Source: CAYUVF01 sp964448045
Lineage (GTDB): Bacteria; Bacteroidota; Rhodothermia; Rhodothermales; Salinibacteraceae
Direction: 5' to 3'
DNA: 64,000 nucleotides
Assembly (NCBI GenBank): GCA_964448045.1
Contig: CAYUVF010000001.1
Coordinates: 98,143-162,142 of the forward strand
Shown here: piece after piece, positions 1-9,791 of the stretch
Position numbering within the stretch: position 1 is the first letter of the stretch
How the letters are laid out: each line of letters opens with the position of its first letter
Program-made: the position numbers and the translations under genes
The notes under the pieces: generated by a model
The model's database searches: none
The model's input: only the letters and a program-made list of their open reading frames with translations
Told to the model about the DNA's origin: nothing

Positions 1-1171
1 GGCGGATGTACTGCTCCACATCGGCGGCGTCGATTTCGTCGCTATCGCTCATGATGATGAGCCGCTCGATGACGTTGTTGAGCTCTCGGACGTTACCGCG
101 CCACTCGTAGCGCTTCATCTGGTCCAGCGCCTCGTCGGAAAACTGCTTGGGCGGCAACCCGTTGCGGCGCGCCAGCTGATCGGCGAAGTAGCGCGTGATG
201 GGCGGAATGTCGGCGCGGCGCTTGCGGAGAGGCGGCACATCGATCAGAATTACGCCGATGCGGTGATAGAGGTCTTCGCGGAAGGTCCCCTCCTCGATTT
301 CTTCGAGCAGATCTTTGTTCGTCGCGGCCACCACGCGCACATCGACTGGAATGCTGCGGTCGCCGCCGACGCGCTCGATCTTGTTCTCCTGTAGGACGCG
401 CAAAACCTTGGCCTGCGCCGAGAGGCTCATGTCGCCCACCTCATCGAGGAAGAGCGTCCCGCCATCGGCCAGCTCGAACTTGCCGATGCGCTGTTGCGTC
501 GCTCCCGTGAACGAGCCCTTCTCGTGCCCGAAGAGCTCACTCTCGATCAGCTCTTTCGGGATCGCCGCACAGTTGACCTCCACGAGCGGCCCATCGCTTC
601 GGTTCGACTTCTGATGGATCCACTTGGCAACGAGCTCTTTACCCGTGCCGTTTTCGCCCATAACCAGCACACGCGCCTCGGTGGGTGCCACGCGATCGAT
701 CGTATCTTTAATCTCCTGAATGGCGGCGCTCTCTCCGATGATCGGCGCGAGTTCGCCTTCTTGCTGCTCGGCGATGGTCTGGCGCATCCGGCGATTTTCG
801 GACTCCAACTCACGCCGATTCATGGCGTTGCGGAGCGTCACGAGCAACCGGTTGAGGTCGGGCGGCTTCTCAATGAAGTCGTACGCCCCCAGCTTGGTCG
901 CTTCTACGGCCGTTTCGATGGTCCCGTGGCCGGAGATCATCACGACGGGCAGATCGGGGAGCTCTTCGGCGATGACCTTCAGGACCTCCATGCCGTCGCG
1001 CCCAGGCATCTTCACGTCGAGCAACACGAGGTCGTACGACGTCGAACGGATGGCCTCCAGGGCTGCTTCGCCATCCTTGGCTTCGGCCACGTCGTAGTCC
1101 TCATATTCGAGGATCTCGCGGAGCGTCCGGCGAATGCTGGCCTCGTCATCAACGACTAAGATCGTAGGCAT
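1..1171 (-). CDS. Sigma-54-dependent response regulator (NtrC family), 3' end cut by the window
   Basis: About 390 residues are visible, reading leftwards from an ATG at 1171; the DNA-binding C-terminus lies outside the window. The N-terminus is a receiver domain with the acidic pair VVDDE and the phosphoacceptor in LLDVKMPG, then a short linker. The central AAA+ domain has Walker A GENGTGKE, the sigma-54 contact loop as GSFTGA (instead of the commoner GAFTGA), Walker B GGTLFLDEV and the arginine-finger region near FREDLYHR. The family hydrolyses ATP to remodel sigma-54 holoenzyme after phosphorylation by a partner histidine kinase; no kinase is visible here. The gene reads away from the TPR gene upstream, 58 bp apart on the same strand, so the two may be cotranscribed. 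Confidence 0.93.
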   Translation of the reverse strand, partial: MPTILVVDDEASIRRTLREILEYEDYDVAEAKDGEAALEAIRSTSYDLVLLDVKMPGRDGMEVLKVIAEELPDLPVVMISGHGTIETAVEATKLGAYDFIEKPPDLNRLLVTLRNAMNRRELESENRRMRQTIAEQQEGELAPIIGESAAIQEIKDTIDRVAPTEARVLVMGENGTGKELVAKWIHQKSNRSDGPLVEVNCAAIPKELIESELFGHEKGSFTGATQQRIGKFELADGGTLFLDEVGDMSLSAQAKVLRVLQENKIERVGGDRSIPVDVRVVAATNKDLLEEIEEGTFREDLYHRIGVILIDVPPLRKRRADIPPITRYFADQLARRNGLPPKQFSDEALDQMKRYEWRGNVRELNNVIERLIIMSDSDEIDAADVEQYIR

Positions 1172-1229
1172 GACGCGCGAGAGCGGCAATCAGGGATCAG
1201 GATGGGGATCGGGGGGCGGATGCGCGGCG

Positions 1230-1931
1230 CTACTGCTGCCGGGCCCGAACCTGCGCAATGTAGCGGTCGATGTTTTGCGCCTGCTCCGATTCGGGATACT
1301 CGTCCTTGATCGTCTGATAGACGGAGAGCGCTTGCTCGTACTCTCCTGCTTCGACGTAGGCCTCTCCGGCGTCCATCAGATAGCGGGGCGTCGTGAGGTC
1401 GCTCTCAAACTGATGGGCCGCTTCCTGATAGCGCTTCGCCGCCGTGGCGAACGCATCCCGGCTCTCGTAGATGGCCGCCTCGGCCGCAAGCGCGCTAGCC
1501 CCGATCAGATCATTCGTCTTGTCAAACCGCTGGAAATAGGTCAGGGCCCGGTCGAATTCGCCCATCCGGTAGAGGGCATCGGCGGCGTAGAAGGTGGCGA
1601 GATTGCCTGCCTGCGTGCCGCCGTACTGGTCGGCAATCTCGAGGAGGCCGAGGGTTTCAGCCGTACCGTCGAGCGCCTGCTGATAGTTGCCCTGCTCGTA
1701 GGTGGTGACGATTTGGGCAAGCAGCTGCTGGGCCTGCTCTTGCTGCTGCGTCTGGTAATACGCATAGCCAGCAATCCCGAGCGCCACAACGACCACGCCC
1801 GCCAGGGCCCCGTAGACGACGTTTCGGTTTTCTTCGAAATACATCAACGCCTTGGCATAGAGCGTAACGATACTATCTTGACGCAGCTCTTGCCGCTTGG
1901 ACGTCTTTTCAGGTGTTTTCAGAGCAGACAT
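1230..1931 (-). CDS. TPR-repeat inner-membrane protein (YfgM/tol-pal-like architecture)
   Basis: The 233-residue product has a charged N-terminus, one membrane segment at about residues 38-60 (VVYGALAGVVVVALGIAGYAYY) and an extracytoplasmic run of tetratricopeptide-like helices, for example YQQALDGTAETLG, EFDRALTYFQRF and EYEQALSVYQTI. This is the layout of YfgM-type TPR proteins, which hold periplasmic partners near the translocon, but a specific role cannot be read from sequence. It lies directly upstream of the sigma-54 response regulator on the same strand. Confidence 0.8.
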   Translation of the reverse strand: MSALKTPEKTSKRQELRQDSIVTLYAKALMYFEENRNVVYGALAGVVVVALGIAGYAYYQTQQQEQAQQLLAQIVTTYEQGNYQQALDGTAETLGLLEIADQYGGTQAGNLATFYAADALYRMGEFDRALTYFQRFDKTNDLIGASALAAEAAIYESRDAFATAAKRYQEAAHQFESDLTTPRYLMDAGEAYVEAGEYEQALSVYQTIKDEYPESEQAQNIDRYIAQVRARQQ

Positions 1932-2299
1932 AAACGATTACAGCGTGACCAGTCGAGTGAAAGAAATCGGGGCGGCCGCCCGGCAGAGGGTACTGCGGGG
2001 CCGCACATCATCCGGTACGTTGAGGCGAGTCCTATGATAGCCGATGGATGATGGACTCGCAATCTTTTCGGCGCACGCTTTAACGCGCCGTCCGGCTTTC
2101 GTTTCCTGTAGAGCGAGAGTCCGTACGACCTACTATCTTTTTGCATGTGTTTTTTACTAAGTTTCTGTCCTACAGGACCACTACCTCTTGCCTCGGTACA
2201 ACCATAACAGTTAGCATTTGAGTACAAGCGTTTCTGCGCCACTGCAGCTACTGCGCATCACCCCTTTCCGCGAACTCTCACGATAATCCCGACACTCTC
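1932..2299. promoter_or_regulatory. Divergent intergenic region before gap
   Basis: This 368-bp gap separates the leftward TPR gene from rightward gap and must hold both promoters. It is richer in A/T than its surroundings around 2130-2165. A 12-bp inverted repeat GTCCT-AC-AGGAC lies at 2167-2178 and could be an operator. No -35/-10 pair with good spacing could be assigned, and no gene is supported. Confidence 0.4.
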
Positions 2300-3310
<1,011 letters not shown>

Positions 3311-3328
3311 TCGCTGATGCATCGTCGG

Positions 3329-3352
3329 AGCGGGGGGCTGCTGCCTCCCGCT
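3329..3352 (+). other. Hairpin between gap and pgk
   Basis: AGCGGGGGG at 3329-3337 pairs with CCTCCCGCT at 3344-3352 around a 6-nt loop, with one G-U wobble. No T-tract follows, so it looks like an mRNA stability or attenuation hairpin inside a gap-pgk transcript rather than a complete intrinsic terminator. Confidence 0.45.
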
Positions 3353-3405
3353 TCGGTGTATGCCGGATCCGTTCCTTTTCAGGCTGACTGACCGCCCGCT
3401 CGTTT

Positions 3406-4605
3406 ATGGATAAGCTGACACTCAACGACCTCGACCTGCAGGGCCAACGCGTTCTCGCTCGGGTCGATTTTAACGTCCCGCTGCTCGATGATGAAAAGGG
3501 GAACCGGCGCGTGGGTGATGACACGCGCATCCGGGCCGCGCTGCCCACCATCCGCCGCATCATCGACGCCGAGGGCAAAGCCATTCTCATGAGCCACCTC
3601 GGCCGTCCCGGCGGCAAACCCGACCCCGACCTGAGCCTCTCGTGCGTGGCCGATCATCTGGAGGATTTGCTGGGCGAGCGCGTCCGCTTTTCCAGTAACA
3701 CCACGGGGGCCGCGGTGAAAGAAGTGATCAATAACATGCCCGCGGGCAGTGTCATGCTGCTGGAGAACACGCGCTTCGAGCCGGGGGAGAAGAATAATGA
3801 TGAGGTCTTCGCCGCCGAACTGGCCGAACTGGCCGATGTCTACGTTAATGACGCCTTCGGCGCTGCCCACCGCGCCCACGCCTCTACCGAAGGCGTCGCT
3901 CGGCAGATGACCCAAGCGGCGATGGGGCTCCTTATGGAGCGCGAGATCGAGGTCCTCACCCGGGTCCGTGACCATCCCGAGGTCCCACTGGTGGTTGTGC
4001 TCGGAGGCGCCAAAGTGTCGGACAAGATTGGCGTCATCGAGGCGTTCTCCGATAAAGCCGATCAGGTACTTGTGGGTGGGGCGATGAGTTATACGTTCTT
4101 GAAGGCGCTCGGCCACGAGGTCGGCGGTTCACGCGTCGAAGAAGACCGGCTCGACCGCGCCGAGGTTCTGTACGACCGCGCCCCCGATACCATCGCGCTT
4201 CCCAGCGATCACGTGATTGCCGACGACTTCAGCGCGGACGCCGCGACGCAAACGGTGGAGGGCGATATTCCCGAAGGCTGGATGGGCCTCGACATCGGTC
4301 CGGCTACGATCGACGCCTATCGCTCGGCGCTGCACAACGCTGCAACGATCATCTGGAACGGGCCGATGGGCGTCTTCGAAATGGAGCCGTTCGCAACCGG
4401 CACTCGTGCGATGGCCGAGGCGCTCGCCGAGGCCACCGACGCCGGCGCCTTTACCGTCGTGGGCGGCGGTGACTCGGTGGCTGCGCTGGCCGAGGCGGGC
4501 TACACCGACCGCGTCAGCCACGTCTCGACCGGCGGCGGCGCGATGCTAACGTTCCTTGAAGGGTCGCCCCTCCCCAGCGTGGAGGCGCTTACCGATAAAA
4601 GCTGA
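3406..4605 (+). CDS. pgk: Phosphoglycerate kinase
   Basis: The 399-residue protein is full length for the family. It transfers phosphate from 1,3-bisphosphoglycerate to ADP. Visible signatures are the N-terminal RVDFNVPLLDD, the substrate motif SHLGRPGGKPDPDLSL, LENTRFEPGEKNND, NDAFGAAHRAHAST, the hinge VLGGAKVSDKI and the nucleotide-binding WNGPMGVFE plus VVGGGDSVAAL near the C-terminus. The ATG at 3406 gives the standard N-terminus. It sits behind gap and before an unrelated MscS gene 56 bp downstream. Confidence 0.98.
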   Translation: MDKLTLNDLDLQGQRVLARVDFNVPLLDDEKGNRRVGDDTRIRAALPTIRRIIDAEGKAILMSHLGRPGGKPDPDLSLSCVADHLEDLLGERVRFSSNTTGAAVKEVINNMPAGSVMLLENTRFEPGEKNNDEVFAAELAELADVYVNDAFGAAHRAHASTEGVARQMTQAAMGLLMEREIEVLTRVRDHPEVPLVVVLGGAKVSDKIGVIEAFSDKADQVLVGGAMSYTFLKALGHEVGGSRVEEDRLDRAEVLYDRAPDTIALPSDHVIADDFSADAATQTVEGDIPEGWMGLDIGPATIDAYRSALHNAATIIWNGPMGVFEMEPFATGTRAMAEALAEATDAGAFTVVGGGDSVAALAEAGYTDRVSHVSTGGGAMLTFLEGSPLPSVEALTDKS

Positions 4606-4661
4606 TTCTACTGCCTGCGCTCGCCCTTGCCCCCCCAGGGCATTGCTCCTCAGATCCTATT

Positions 4662-5669
4662 ATGACGCCGCTCGCTTCTGTGGTGCTCGCCGCCCCTCTG
4701 CAGGCTGCCGACTCTACCCCCGCCTCCACGCTCCCCCGGCTCATAAATCAGCTTCAGGAGGCAGCAACGGATCCCGCCGTGTGGACCGCCATAGCCGGGA
4801 CGCTCCTGCAGATCGCCCTCATCGTTGCCCTTGGCATCGTGGTACTGCGTCTCCTCGATGGCGCCGTTACCCGCTGGAAGGGGCGCGTCGAGGATCTGCC
4901 CGCGCACGCCCCCAAACGCCAGCGCACCTACACGATCGGCAACCTGCTGACTTCGGCGGGGCGCTACGTGATCTGGCCCATCGTGGCCATCATGGCCCTC
5001 AGCGAGCTCAACGTGGACGTAGGCGCTCTGCTGGCCACGGCGGGCATCGCCGGTCTGGCCATCGGCTTTGGGGCGCAGACGCTTGTCAAAGATGTCATCG
5101 GGGGGATCTTCCTGCTCTTCGACGACATCATCCACGTTGGCGACCTCGTGCGCATCGGCAACGACACGGGGACGGTCGAAGATATTGGCGTGCGGTTGAT
5201 CAAAGTCCGCAGGTTCGACGGCGAGCTGCTGATGGTCCCGGCCGGCGAGCTGCGCGTCTTCGGTAACCGGAGCATCGAGTTTGCGCGCGTAGTGGTGCCC
5301 GTCGGGCTCTCGTATGAGCAAGACATCGAAACCATCCTGCCCGTGATGGAGCGCGTGGCGAATGAGTGGATGGAGGCCACCGATCCGGACATCCTGATGG
5401 AGGAGGCGCCCACCGTGCAGGCAATCACCGACTTTGGGGAATCGGCCGTGACGGCGCGCATCGTGATGAAGGTGCGGCCCGGCGAGCAGTTTCCCGCCGA
5501 GCGCGAGCTGCGCCTGCGCCTCAAGCGTGCCTTCGATGAGCTCGGCATCGAGATCCCCTTCCCCCGCCGAACCGTCTACACTCGCCCCGACGACAATCCA
5601 CCGCCCCGCGCCATCACCGACCCGAAGGCCCCGTCCGATGCCCCGGTCAACGCCGAAGGCAGCGACTGA
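4662..5669 (+). CDS. Mechanosensitive ion channel, MscS family
   Basis: A 335-residue membrane protein that likely releases solutes at high membrane tension. The N-terminus contains a signal-like hydrophobic stretch and a long linker, followed by two membrane segments at about residues 45-65 and 105-125. The pore-lining helix follows with the Gly/Ala pattern ATAGIAGLAIGFGAQTLVKD, then the cytosolic beta domain beginning GGIFLLFDDIIHVGDLV. The C-terminal tail after about residue 300 is Pro/Asp rich and probably disordered. A second, divergent MscS homologue lies at 38487-39434; two channels would fit an osmotically challenged organism. Confidence 0.9.
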   Translation: MTPLASVVLAAPLQAADSTPASTLPRLINQLQEAATDPAVWTAIAGTLLQIALIVALGIVVLRLLDGAVTRWKGRVEDLPAHAPKRQRTYTIGNLLTSAGRYVIWPIVAIMALSELNVDVGALLATAGIAGLAIGFGAQTLVKDVIGGIFLLFDDIIHVGDLVRIGNDTGTVEDIGVRLIKVRRFDGELLMVPAGELRVFGNRSIEFARVVVPVGLSYEQDIETILPVMERVANEWMEATDPDILMEEAPTVQAITDFGESAVTARIVMKVRPGEQFPAERELRLRLKRAFDELGIEIPFPRRTVYTRPDDNPPPRAITDPKAPSDAPVNAEGSD

Positions 5670-5745
5670 GTCATGCCGCTGTAACACTGCCCGGCGGGTC
5701 ATGCGTTATGTAACTCAACCCTCTGCCACCAGCCCCTGATCTCCC

Positions 5746-6714
5746 ATGCCCGACCCGGCGGTCCACGTTGAGTCGCTCTCGAAGACCTACCGAAGCGGCT
5801 TCCTTGGTCGCGACACCGTGCAAGCCCTGCGCGATGTAAGCCTGACCGTGAAGCAGGGCGAAATCTTCGGGCTGCTCGGGCCGAACGGAGCGGGTAAGAC
5901 GACGCTGCTCAAAATCCTGCTCGGCATCGCTTTCACTTCGGAAGGGCGCGCAACCCTCTTTGGCCGCTCGGTCGACGAGGCGGCCGCCCGCCACCGTATC
6001 GGGTTTCTGCCGGAGAAGCACCGCTTTCCCGACTTCCTCACCGCCGAGCAGATGCTCCACCTCTACGGACGGCTCTCCGGTGTCGGCGCCGAGCAGCGGG
6101 TCGAGCGCATCCCCGAACTGTTAGACACGGTGGGGATGACGAAGTGGCGCGACACCAAGATCAAGAAGTACTCGAAAGGCATGATGCAGCGGGTCGGGCT
6201 GGCGCAGGCCCTGATGAACGATCCCGACCTGGTGTTTCTGGATGAGCCGACCGACGGGGTCGACCCGGTAGGCCGGCGCGAGATCCGGGATCTGCTGCTT
6301 TGGCTCTACGATGAAGGGAAGACCATCTTCCTGAACTCGCACTTGCTTTCGGAGGTGGAAAAGGTCTGCACCCGCGTTGCCATCCTGCACGAGGGGCGGC
6401 TCGTGCGCCACGGCACAGTCGAGGAGCTAACCACCACCGAGCGCATCTACGATCTGATCGCTACGGCCATCCCCAACGAAGTGCTCGCCGCGGCTGGCGA
6501 TGCGCTCCGGCGCGTCGAGGACAATCCCCCGAGTGCACCCGACCTGCAGCGCTTCCGTCTGCGCGCCGAGGACCGAAACGACCTGAACGCACGGATCGAC
6601 CAGCTTCGCGCGGCCGACGTCCAGATCGACGCCGTCCACCCGGTGCGGCGCTCGCTCGAAGATTACTTCATCGACGTCGTCGGTCAAGAAAACGCCGCCA
6701 ACGACGCATCCTGA
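5746..6714 (+). CDS. ABC transporter ATP-binding protein
   Basis: The 322-residue ATPase has Walker A GPNGAGKTT at about residue 46, a Q-loop region (GFLPEKHRFPD), the signature KYSKGMMQRVGLAQAL, Walker B PDLVFLDEPTDGVD and the switch His in NSHLLSEVEK. The extra C-terminal segment of about 90 residues is usual for ABC-2-type exporter ATPases. It is followed 34 bp later by a permease of matching type, so the pair probably forms one export or membrane-remodelling complex. The substrate is not predictable from sequence. Confidence 0.94.
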   Translation: MPDPAVHVESLSKTYRSGFLGRDTVQALRDVSLTVKQGEIFGLLGPNGAGKTTLLKILLGIAFTSEGRATLFGRSVDEAAARHRIGFLPEKHRFPDFLTAEQMLHLYGRLSGVGAEQRVERIPELLDTVGMTKWRDTKIKKYSKGMMQRVGLAQALMNDPDLVFLDEPTDGVDPVGRREIRDLLLWLYDEGKTIFLNSHLLSEVEKVCTRVAILHEGRLVRHGTVEELTTTERIYDLIATAIPNEVLAAAGDALRRVEDNPPSAPDLQRFRLRAEDRNDLNARIDQLRAADVQIDAVHPVRRSLEDYFIDVVGQENAANDAS

Positions 6715-6748
6715 CGGTTGACCCTCTTCCACCATTCCACATCCTCAC

Positions 6749-7600
6749 ATGACTTCCCTCGCTGGCATCGTGCTGCTGACGTTTCGTGAGCTGTGGGCCA
6801 AGAAAACAGTCATCGGCCTGTTCGTCGTGAGCACGCTCGTGCTCCTCCTGGCCGCGTTTGCCCTCAACCTCGACATCGTGGAAGGGTCGCTGGCCGGCAT
6901 TCGCCTATTCGGGCAGGACGCCACGCCATCGAGCGGGGAGGGCGATGCCATCAGTGAGGCGCTGAACCTGCGCCGGATCGTCGTCGCGGTCGAAGCCGCT
7001 GTAGCCGGCACGGCCTACTGGCTGGGCATCCTGCTCGCCCTCTTCGCGACCGCACCGCTCTTCTCCAGCATGCTGGAGCGCGGCCACGTCGACCTCCTGC
7101 TCGCCAAACCGATGAGCCGCCCGCAGCTCATGTTCGGCCACGTGCTCGGCGTCTGGGCTGCGATGCTGCTCCTCTGTATCTACCTGCTCGGCGGCGTCTG
7201 GCTGATCATGTCGATCAAGACGGGCATCTGGAACGCCCGCTTCCTCCTGTCCATTGCCCTGGTCCTGACCATGTTTGGCGCTATCTACGCCTCCGTCGTC
7301 CTGATGGGCGCCTGGACCGAGAGCACGGCCCTGACGCTCATCGTCTCCTATGGCCTCATCTTCGTCTCCCTCTTCCTGGCCGGCTCCGACACGCTCGCCA
7401 ACCAGCTGAACACTACATGGCGCCCGGTCTTCTGGGGACTCTATCATACGCTGCCCAACTTCGCAGAGGTCTCCGCGACAGTAGGCACGCTCTCCAAAGG
7501 CGAAGCCGTATCGTCATGGTACCCCTACTGGTCATCGATGGGCTTTGGCGCCGTCTGTTACGGCCTCGCCGGATGGATCTTCGCCCGAAAGGATTTTTAA
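6749..7600 (+). CDS. ABC-2-type transporter permease
   Basis: The 283-residue integral membrane protein has about six hydrophobic segments. The first (VIGLFVVSTLVLLLAAFAL) is followed by an extracytoplasmic loop with the sequence DATPSSGEGDAIS, and then by ERGHVDLLLAKPMSRPQL, a segment conserved in ABC-2 permeases of the NosY/CcmB-like kind. It is the partner of the ATPase just upstream. The ORF ends in a cytoplasmic ARKDF tail. Confidence 0.88.
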   Translation: MTSLAGIVLLTFRELWAKKTVIGLFVVSTLVLLLAAFALNLDIVEGSLAGIRLFGQDATPSSGEGDAISEALNLRRIVVAVEAAVAGTAYWLGILLALFATAPLFSSMLERGHVDLLLAKPMSRPQLMFGHVLGVWAAMLLLCIYLLGGVWLIMSIKTGIWNARFLLSIALVLTMFGAIYASVVLMGAWTESTALTLIVSYGLIFVSLFLAGSDTLANQLNTTWRPVFWGLYHTLPNFAEVSATVGTLSKGEAVSSWYPYWSSMGFGAVCYGLAGWIFARKDF

Positions 7601-7683
7601 CGGGGCGGCTGTAACAACGTCCGCCGGTCACTCGTCCTTTGACCGGTCCATGCGCCTGTTTCACCCGACCCGCTGTGCTGATT

Positions 7684-8718
7684 ATGAATCGCCTACCCCG
7701 CCTTTCCACCGCTGTCTTGAGTCTGCTGATGCTCGCCCTCCTCGGGGGCTGTGGCGACGACACGCCCTCGCTTACCTCCTCGGCCGAGGAGGCCGCACGG
7801 GTGCTCCCCGCCGATGCTCGGTTCGTTACGCGGCTGGACCTGCGCACGCTACAGCAAAATAGCGGGCTGACGCTCTCCAGCGAACGCGGTATTACCCTCC
7901 GCCTGCTCGATAGCGACGTTACCTTCAATCCGCTTTCGGAGGCGACCCAGTCGCGCCTGCAGGCCTTTATTGACGCGACAGGCTTCGACCCGGCCAGCGA
8001 CCTCGAATCCGTCTACGCCGCCGTCCCTGGGGACTCCAGCTCGCCGGGCGACCAGAGTCTCGGCTTTGCCATCCTCGCCGACATGAATCCCGATCAGCTG
8101 CGCGCCTACTTGGCCGATCAGGATTCGCTCGTATCCGACGGGGCGACGTACCGCGACGTCCCCGTGTACCACCTCACAACGCTGGGCACCCGCGCGCCCC
8201 AGTTTGCCCTACTGAGCGACCGCCTGATCGCCGTGGCGCCAACTGAGGCGGCACTGCATCAGATGATCGACCGCTATCAGGGCCGCACATCCACGCTGGC
8301 GGACCGCACCGAGGGAGCGCACCTCTTCGCCGAGTCGGTGCATGAAGGCTCCATCGGGATGGTCGCCTACGACCTGGGGACCCAGCGTCTCCTGCAAACG
8401 GTAGATCAAGAGGACAGCAACCGCTTCACCCGCATCGGCCGGGCCGTGCGCGATGTAGTCGCCACCTTCGACCCGCAGAAGGAGCGCGTCCACGGGCGGC
8501 TGTTGCTCACGACCGATCAGAACGCCAGCGACCTCGCCGATGTCGTGAAGGGCGCCATCGCCGCCGTCAAGACGGGGGGTGATCTTTCGGAGGCCGAGCG
8601 CGCCATGCTCGACCGCATTCAGGTCAGCAGCCGCGACGACACCGTTACGATCACATTCGACATGGAGATCGAGCAACTCGCCCGATGGGTTTTCGACCAG
8701 CCCCGCCTGCGCACCTGA
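7684..8718 (+). CDS. Putative lipoprotein of unknown function
   Basis: From the ATG at 7684 the product is 344 residues. The N-terminus is a clear lipoprotein signal: MNRLPR, a hydrophobic stretch, then the lipobox LLGG-Cys at about residue 23. An in-frame ATG at 7639 would add 15 non-signal-like residues, so 7684 is preferred. The mature part starts with VLPADARFVTRLDL and has mixed alpha/beta character with no motif I recognise; the layout resembles DUF3352-type lipoproteins but I am not sure. It follows the ABC permease by 83 bp. Confidence 0.75.
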   Translation: MNRLPRLSTAVLSLLMLALLGGCGDDTPSLTSSAEEAARVLPADARFVTRLDLRTLQQNSGLTLSSERGITLRLLDSDVTFNPLSEATQSRLQAFIDATGFDPASDLESVYAAVPGDSSSPGDQSLGFAILADMNPDQLRAYLADQDSLVSDGATYRDVPVYHLTTLGTRAPQFALLSDRLIAVAPTEAALHQMIDRYQGRTSTLADRTEGAHLFAESVHEGSIGMVAYDLGTQRLLQTVDQEDSNRFTRIGRAVRDVVATFDPQKERVHGRLLLTTDQNASDLADVVKGAIAAVKTGGDLSEAERAMLDRIQVSSRDDTVTITFDMEIEQLARWVFDQPRLRT

Positions 8719-8841
8719 TCCCTGCGCCTCGGAGGGGCCCTGTGCTCTGGCAGGAGCGGTTGGTTTTGAGGGAGCGGCTGTTGTACCTTGCGCACAACTT
8801 GCGCTTCCCCGCTCTGTTGCCCCATGCCGCACCGCTCGCCC

Positions 8842-9735
8842 ATGATGTACCGCACCCCAGCCGACCTCAACTTCGCGCTCGCCGATCTGCCCGAGGTGAC
8901 CCCTCCCAACCGCGTCGTTCTTACGACGCCCGAGCACTTTGACGTCGAGTACGTCATCAATCCCCACATGGCCGATCACGTCGGCACCGTCGACCGGGCG
9001 CGTGCCCGAGCGCAGTGGACGGTGCTCAAGTCGACCTACGAGTCACTCGGGATCACGACCGAGATCGTCCCGGGTATAGAGGACTTGCCGGACATGGTCT
9101 TCTGCGCTAATCAGACGCTCCCCTACTTCCATCCCGATCACGACGCGCCCGGGGTCGTCTTAAGTCACATGCATGCGGACCAACGTCAGGACGAAGTGGC
9201 TCACTTCGAACACTTCTTCCGGCAACAAGACTACGCCATCAAGCGCCTCCCGCCCGAGCTGCAGACCTCCTTCGAGGGCATGGGCGATGCCCTGTGGCAC
9301 CCCGGCCGCTATCTGCTCTGGGGTGGCTACGGCTTCCGTACGGGCCTCCGCGCCTACGAGTACATCACCGACCTGCTGGACGTCCCCGTCCTTCCACTCC
9401 ACCTCGACGATCCCGATTTCTACCACCTTGACACCTGCTTCAGCCTGCTCGATGCCCGCAGCGTACTCATCTACCCGGAGGTCTTTGACCCCGAGGGGCG
9501 CGCCCTCATCGACCACCTGTTCGATACGGTGGTGGAAGCGCCCGAGGCCGAGGCCCGCCATCACTTTGCCTGCAACGCCCACTGCCCCGACCGGCAGCAT
9601 GTGATCATCCAGCAGGGCTGCACGACCACCAACGAGCGCCTGCGCGCCGCCGGCTTCACCCCCGTCGAAGTCGACACGAGCGAGTTCATCAAATCAGGCG
9701 GCTCCGTCTTCTGCATGAAGCAGATGATTTGGTAG
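8842..9735 (+). CDS. Dimethylarginine dimethylaminohydrolase / amidinotransferase family protein
   Basis: About 297 residues from the ATG pair at 8842/8845; in-frame ATGs at 8788 and 8824 would add Cys/Pro-rich sequence that does not look like family. The fold is the pentein barrel of guanidine-modifying enzymes. Catalytic features visible are NQTLP after DMVFCA, the His in YHLDTCFS, and the C-terminal nucleophile in SGGSVFCMK. The family hydrolyses methylated arginines, arginine or related guanidines; which substrate is used here cannot be told. The gene stands alone, with a convergent T9SS cargo gene downstream. Confidence 0.85.
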   Translation: MMYRTPADLNFALADLPEVTPPNRVVLTTPEHFDVEYVINPHMADHVGTVDRARARAQWTVLKSTYESLGITTEIVPGIEDLPDMVFCANQTLPYFHPDHDAPGVVLSHMHADQRQDEVAHFEHFFRQQDYAIKRLPPELQTSFEGMGDALWHPGRYLLWGGYGFRTGLRAYEYITDLLDVPVLPLHLDDPDFYHLDTCFSLLDARSVLIYPEVFDPEGRALIDHLFDTVVEAPEAEARHHFACNAHCPDRQHVIIQQGCTTTNERLRAAGFTPVEVDTSEFIKSGGSVFCMKQMIW

Positions 9736-9791
9736 TTGATACGTGCGCCGGGTTCAGCGATGCGCCCGTGCGGCTCCTTGAGGGGGAGAGA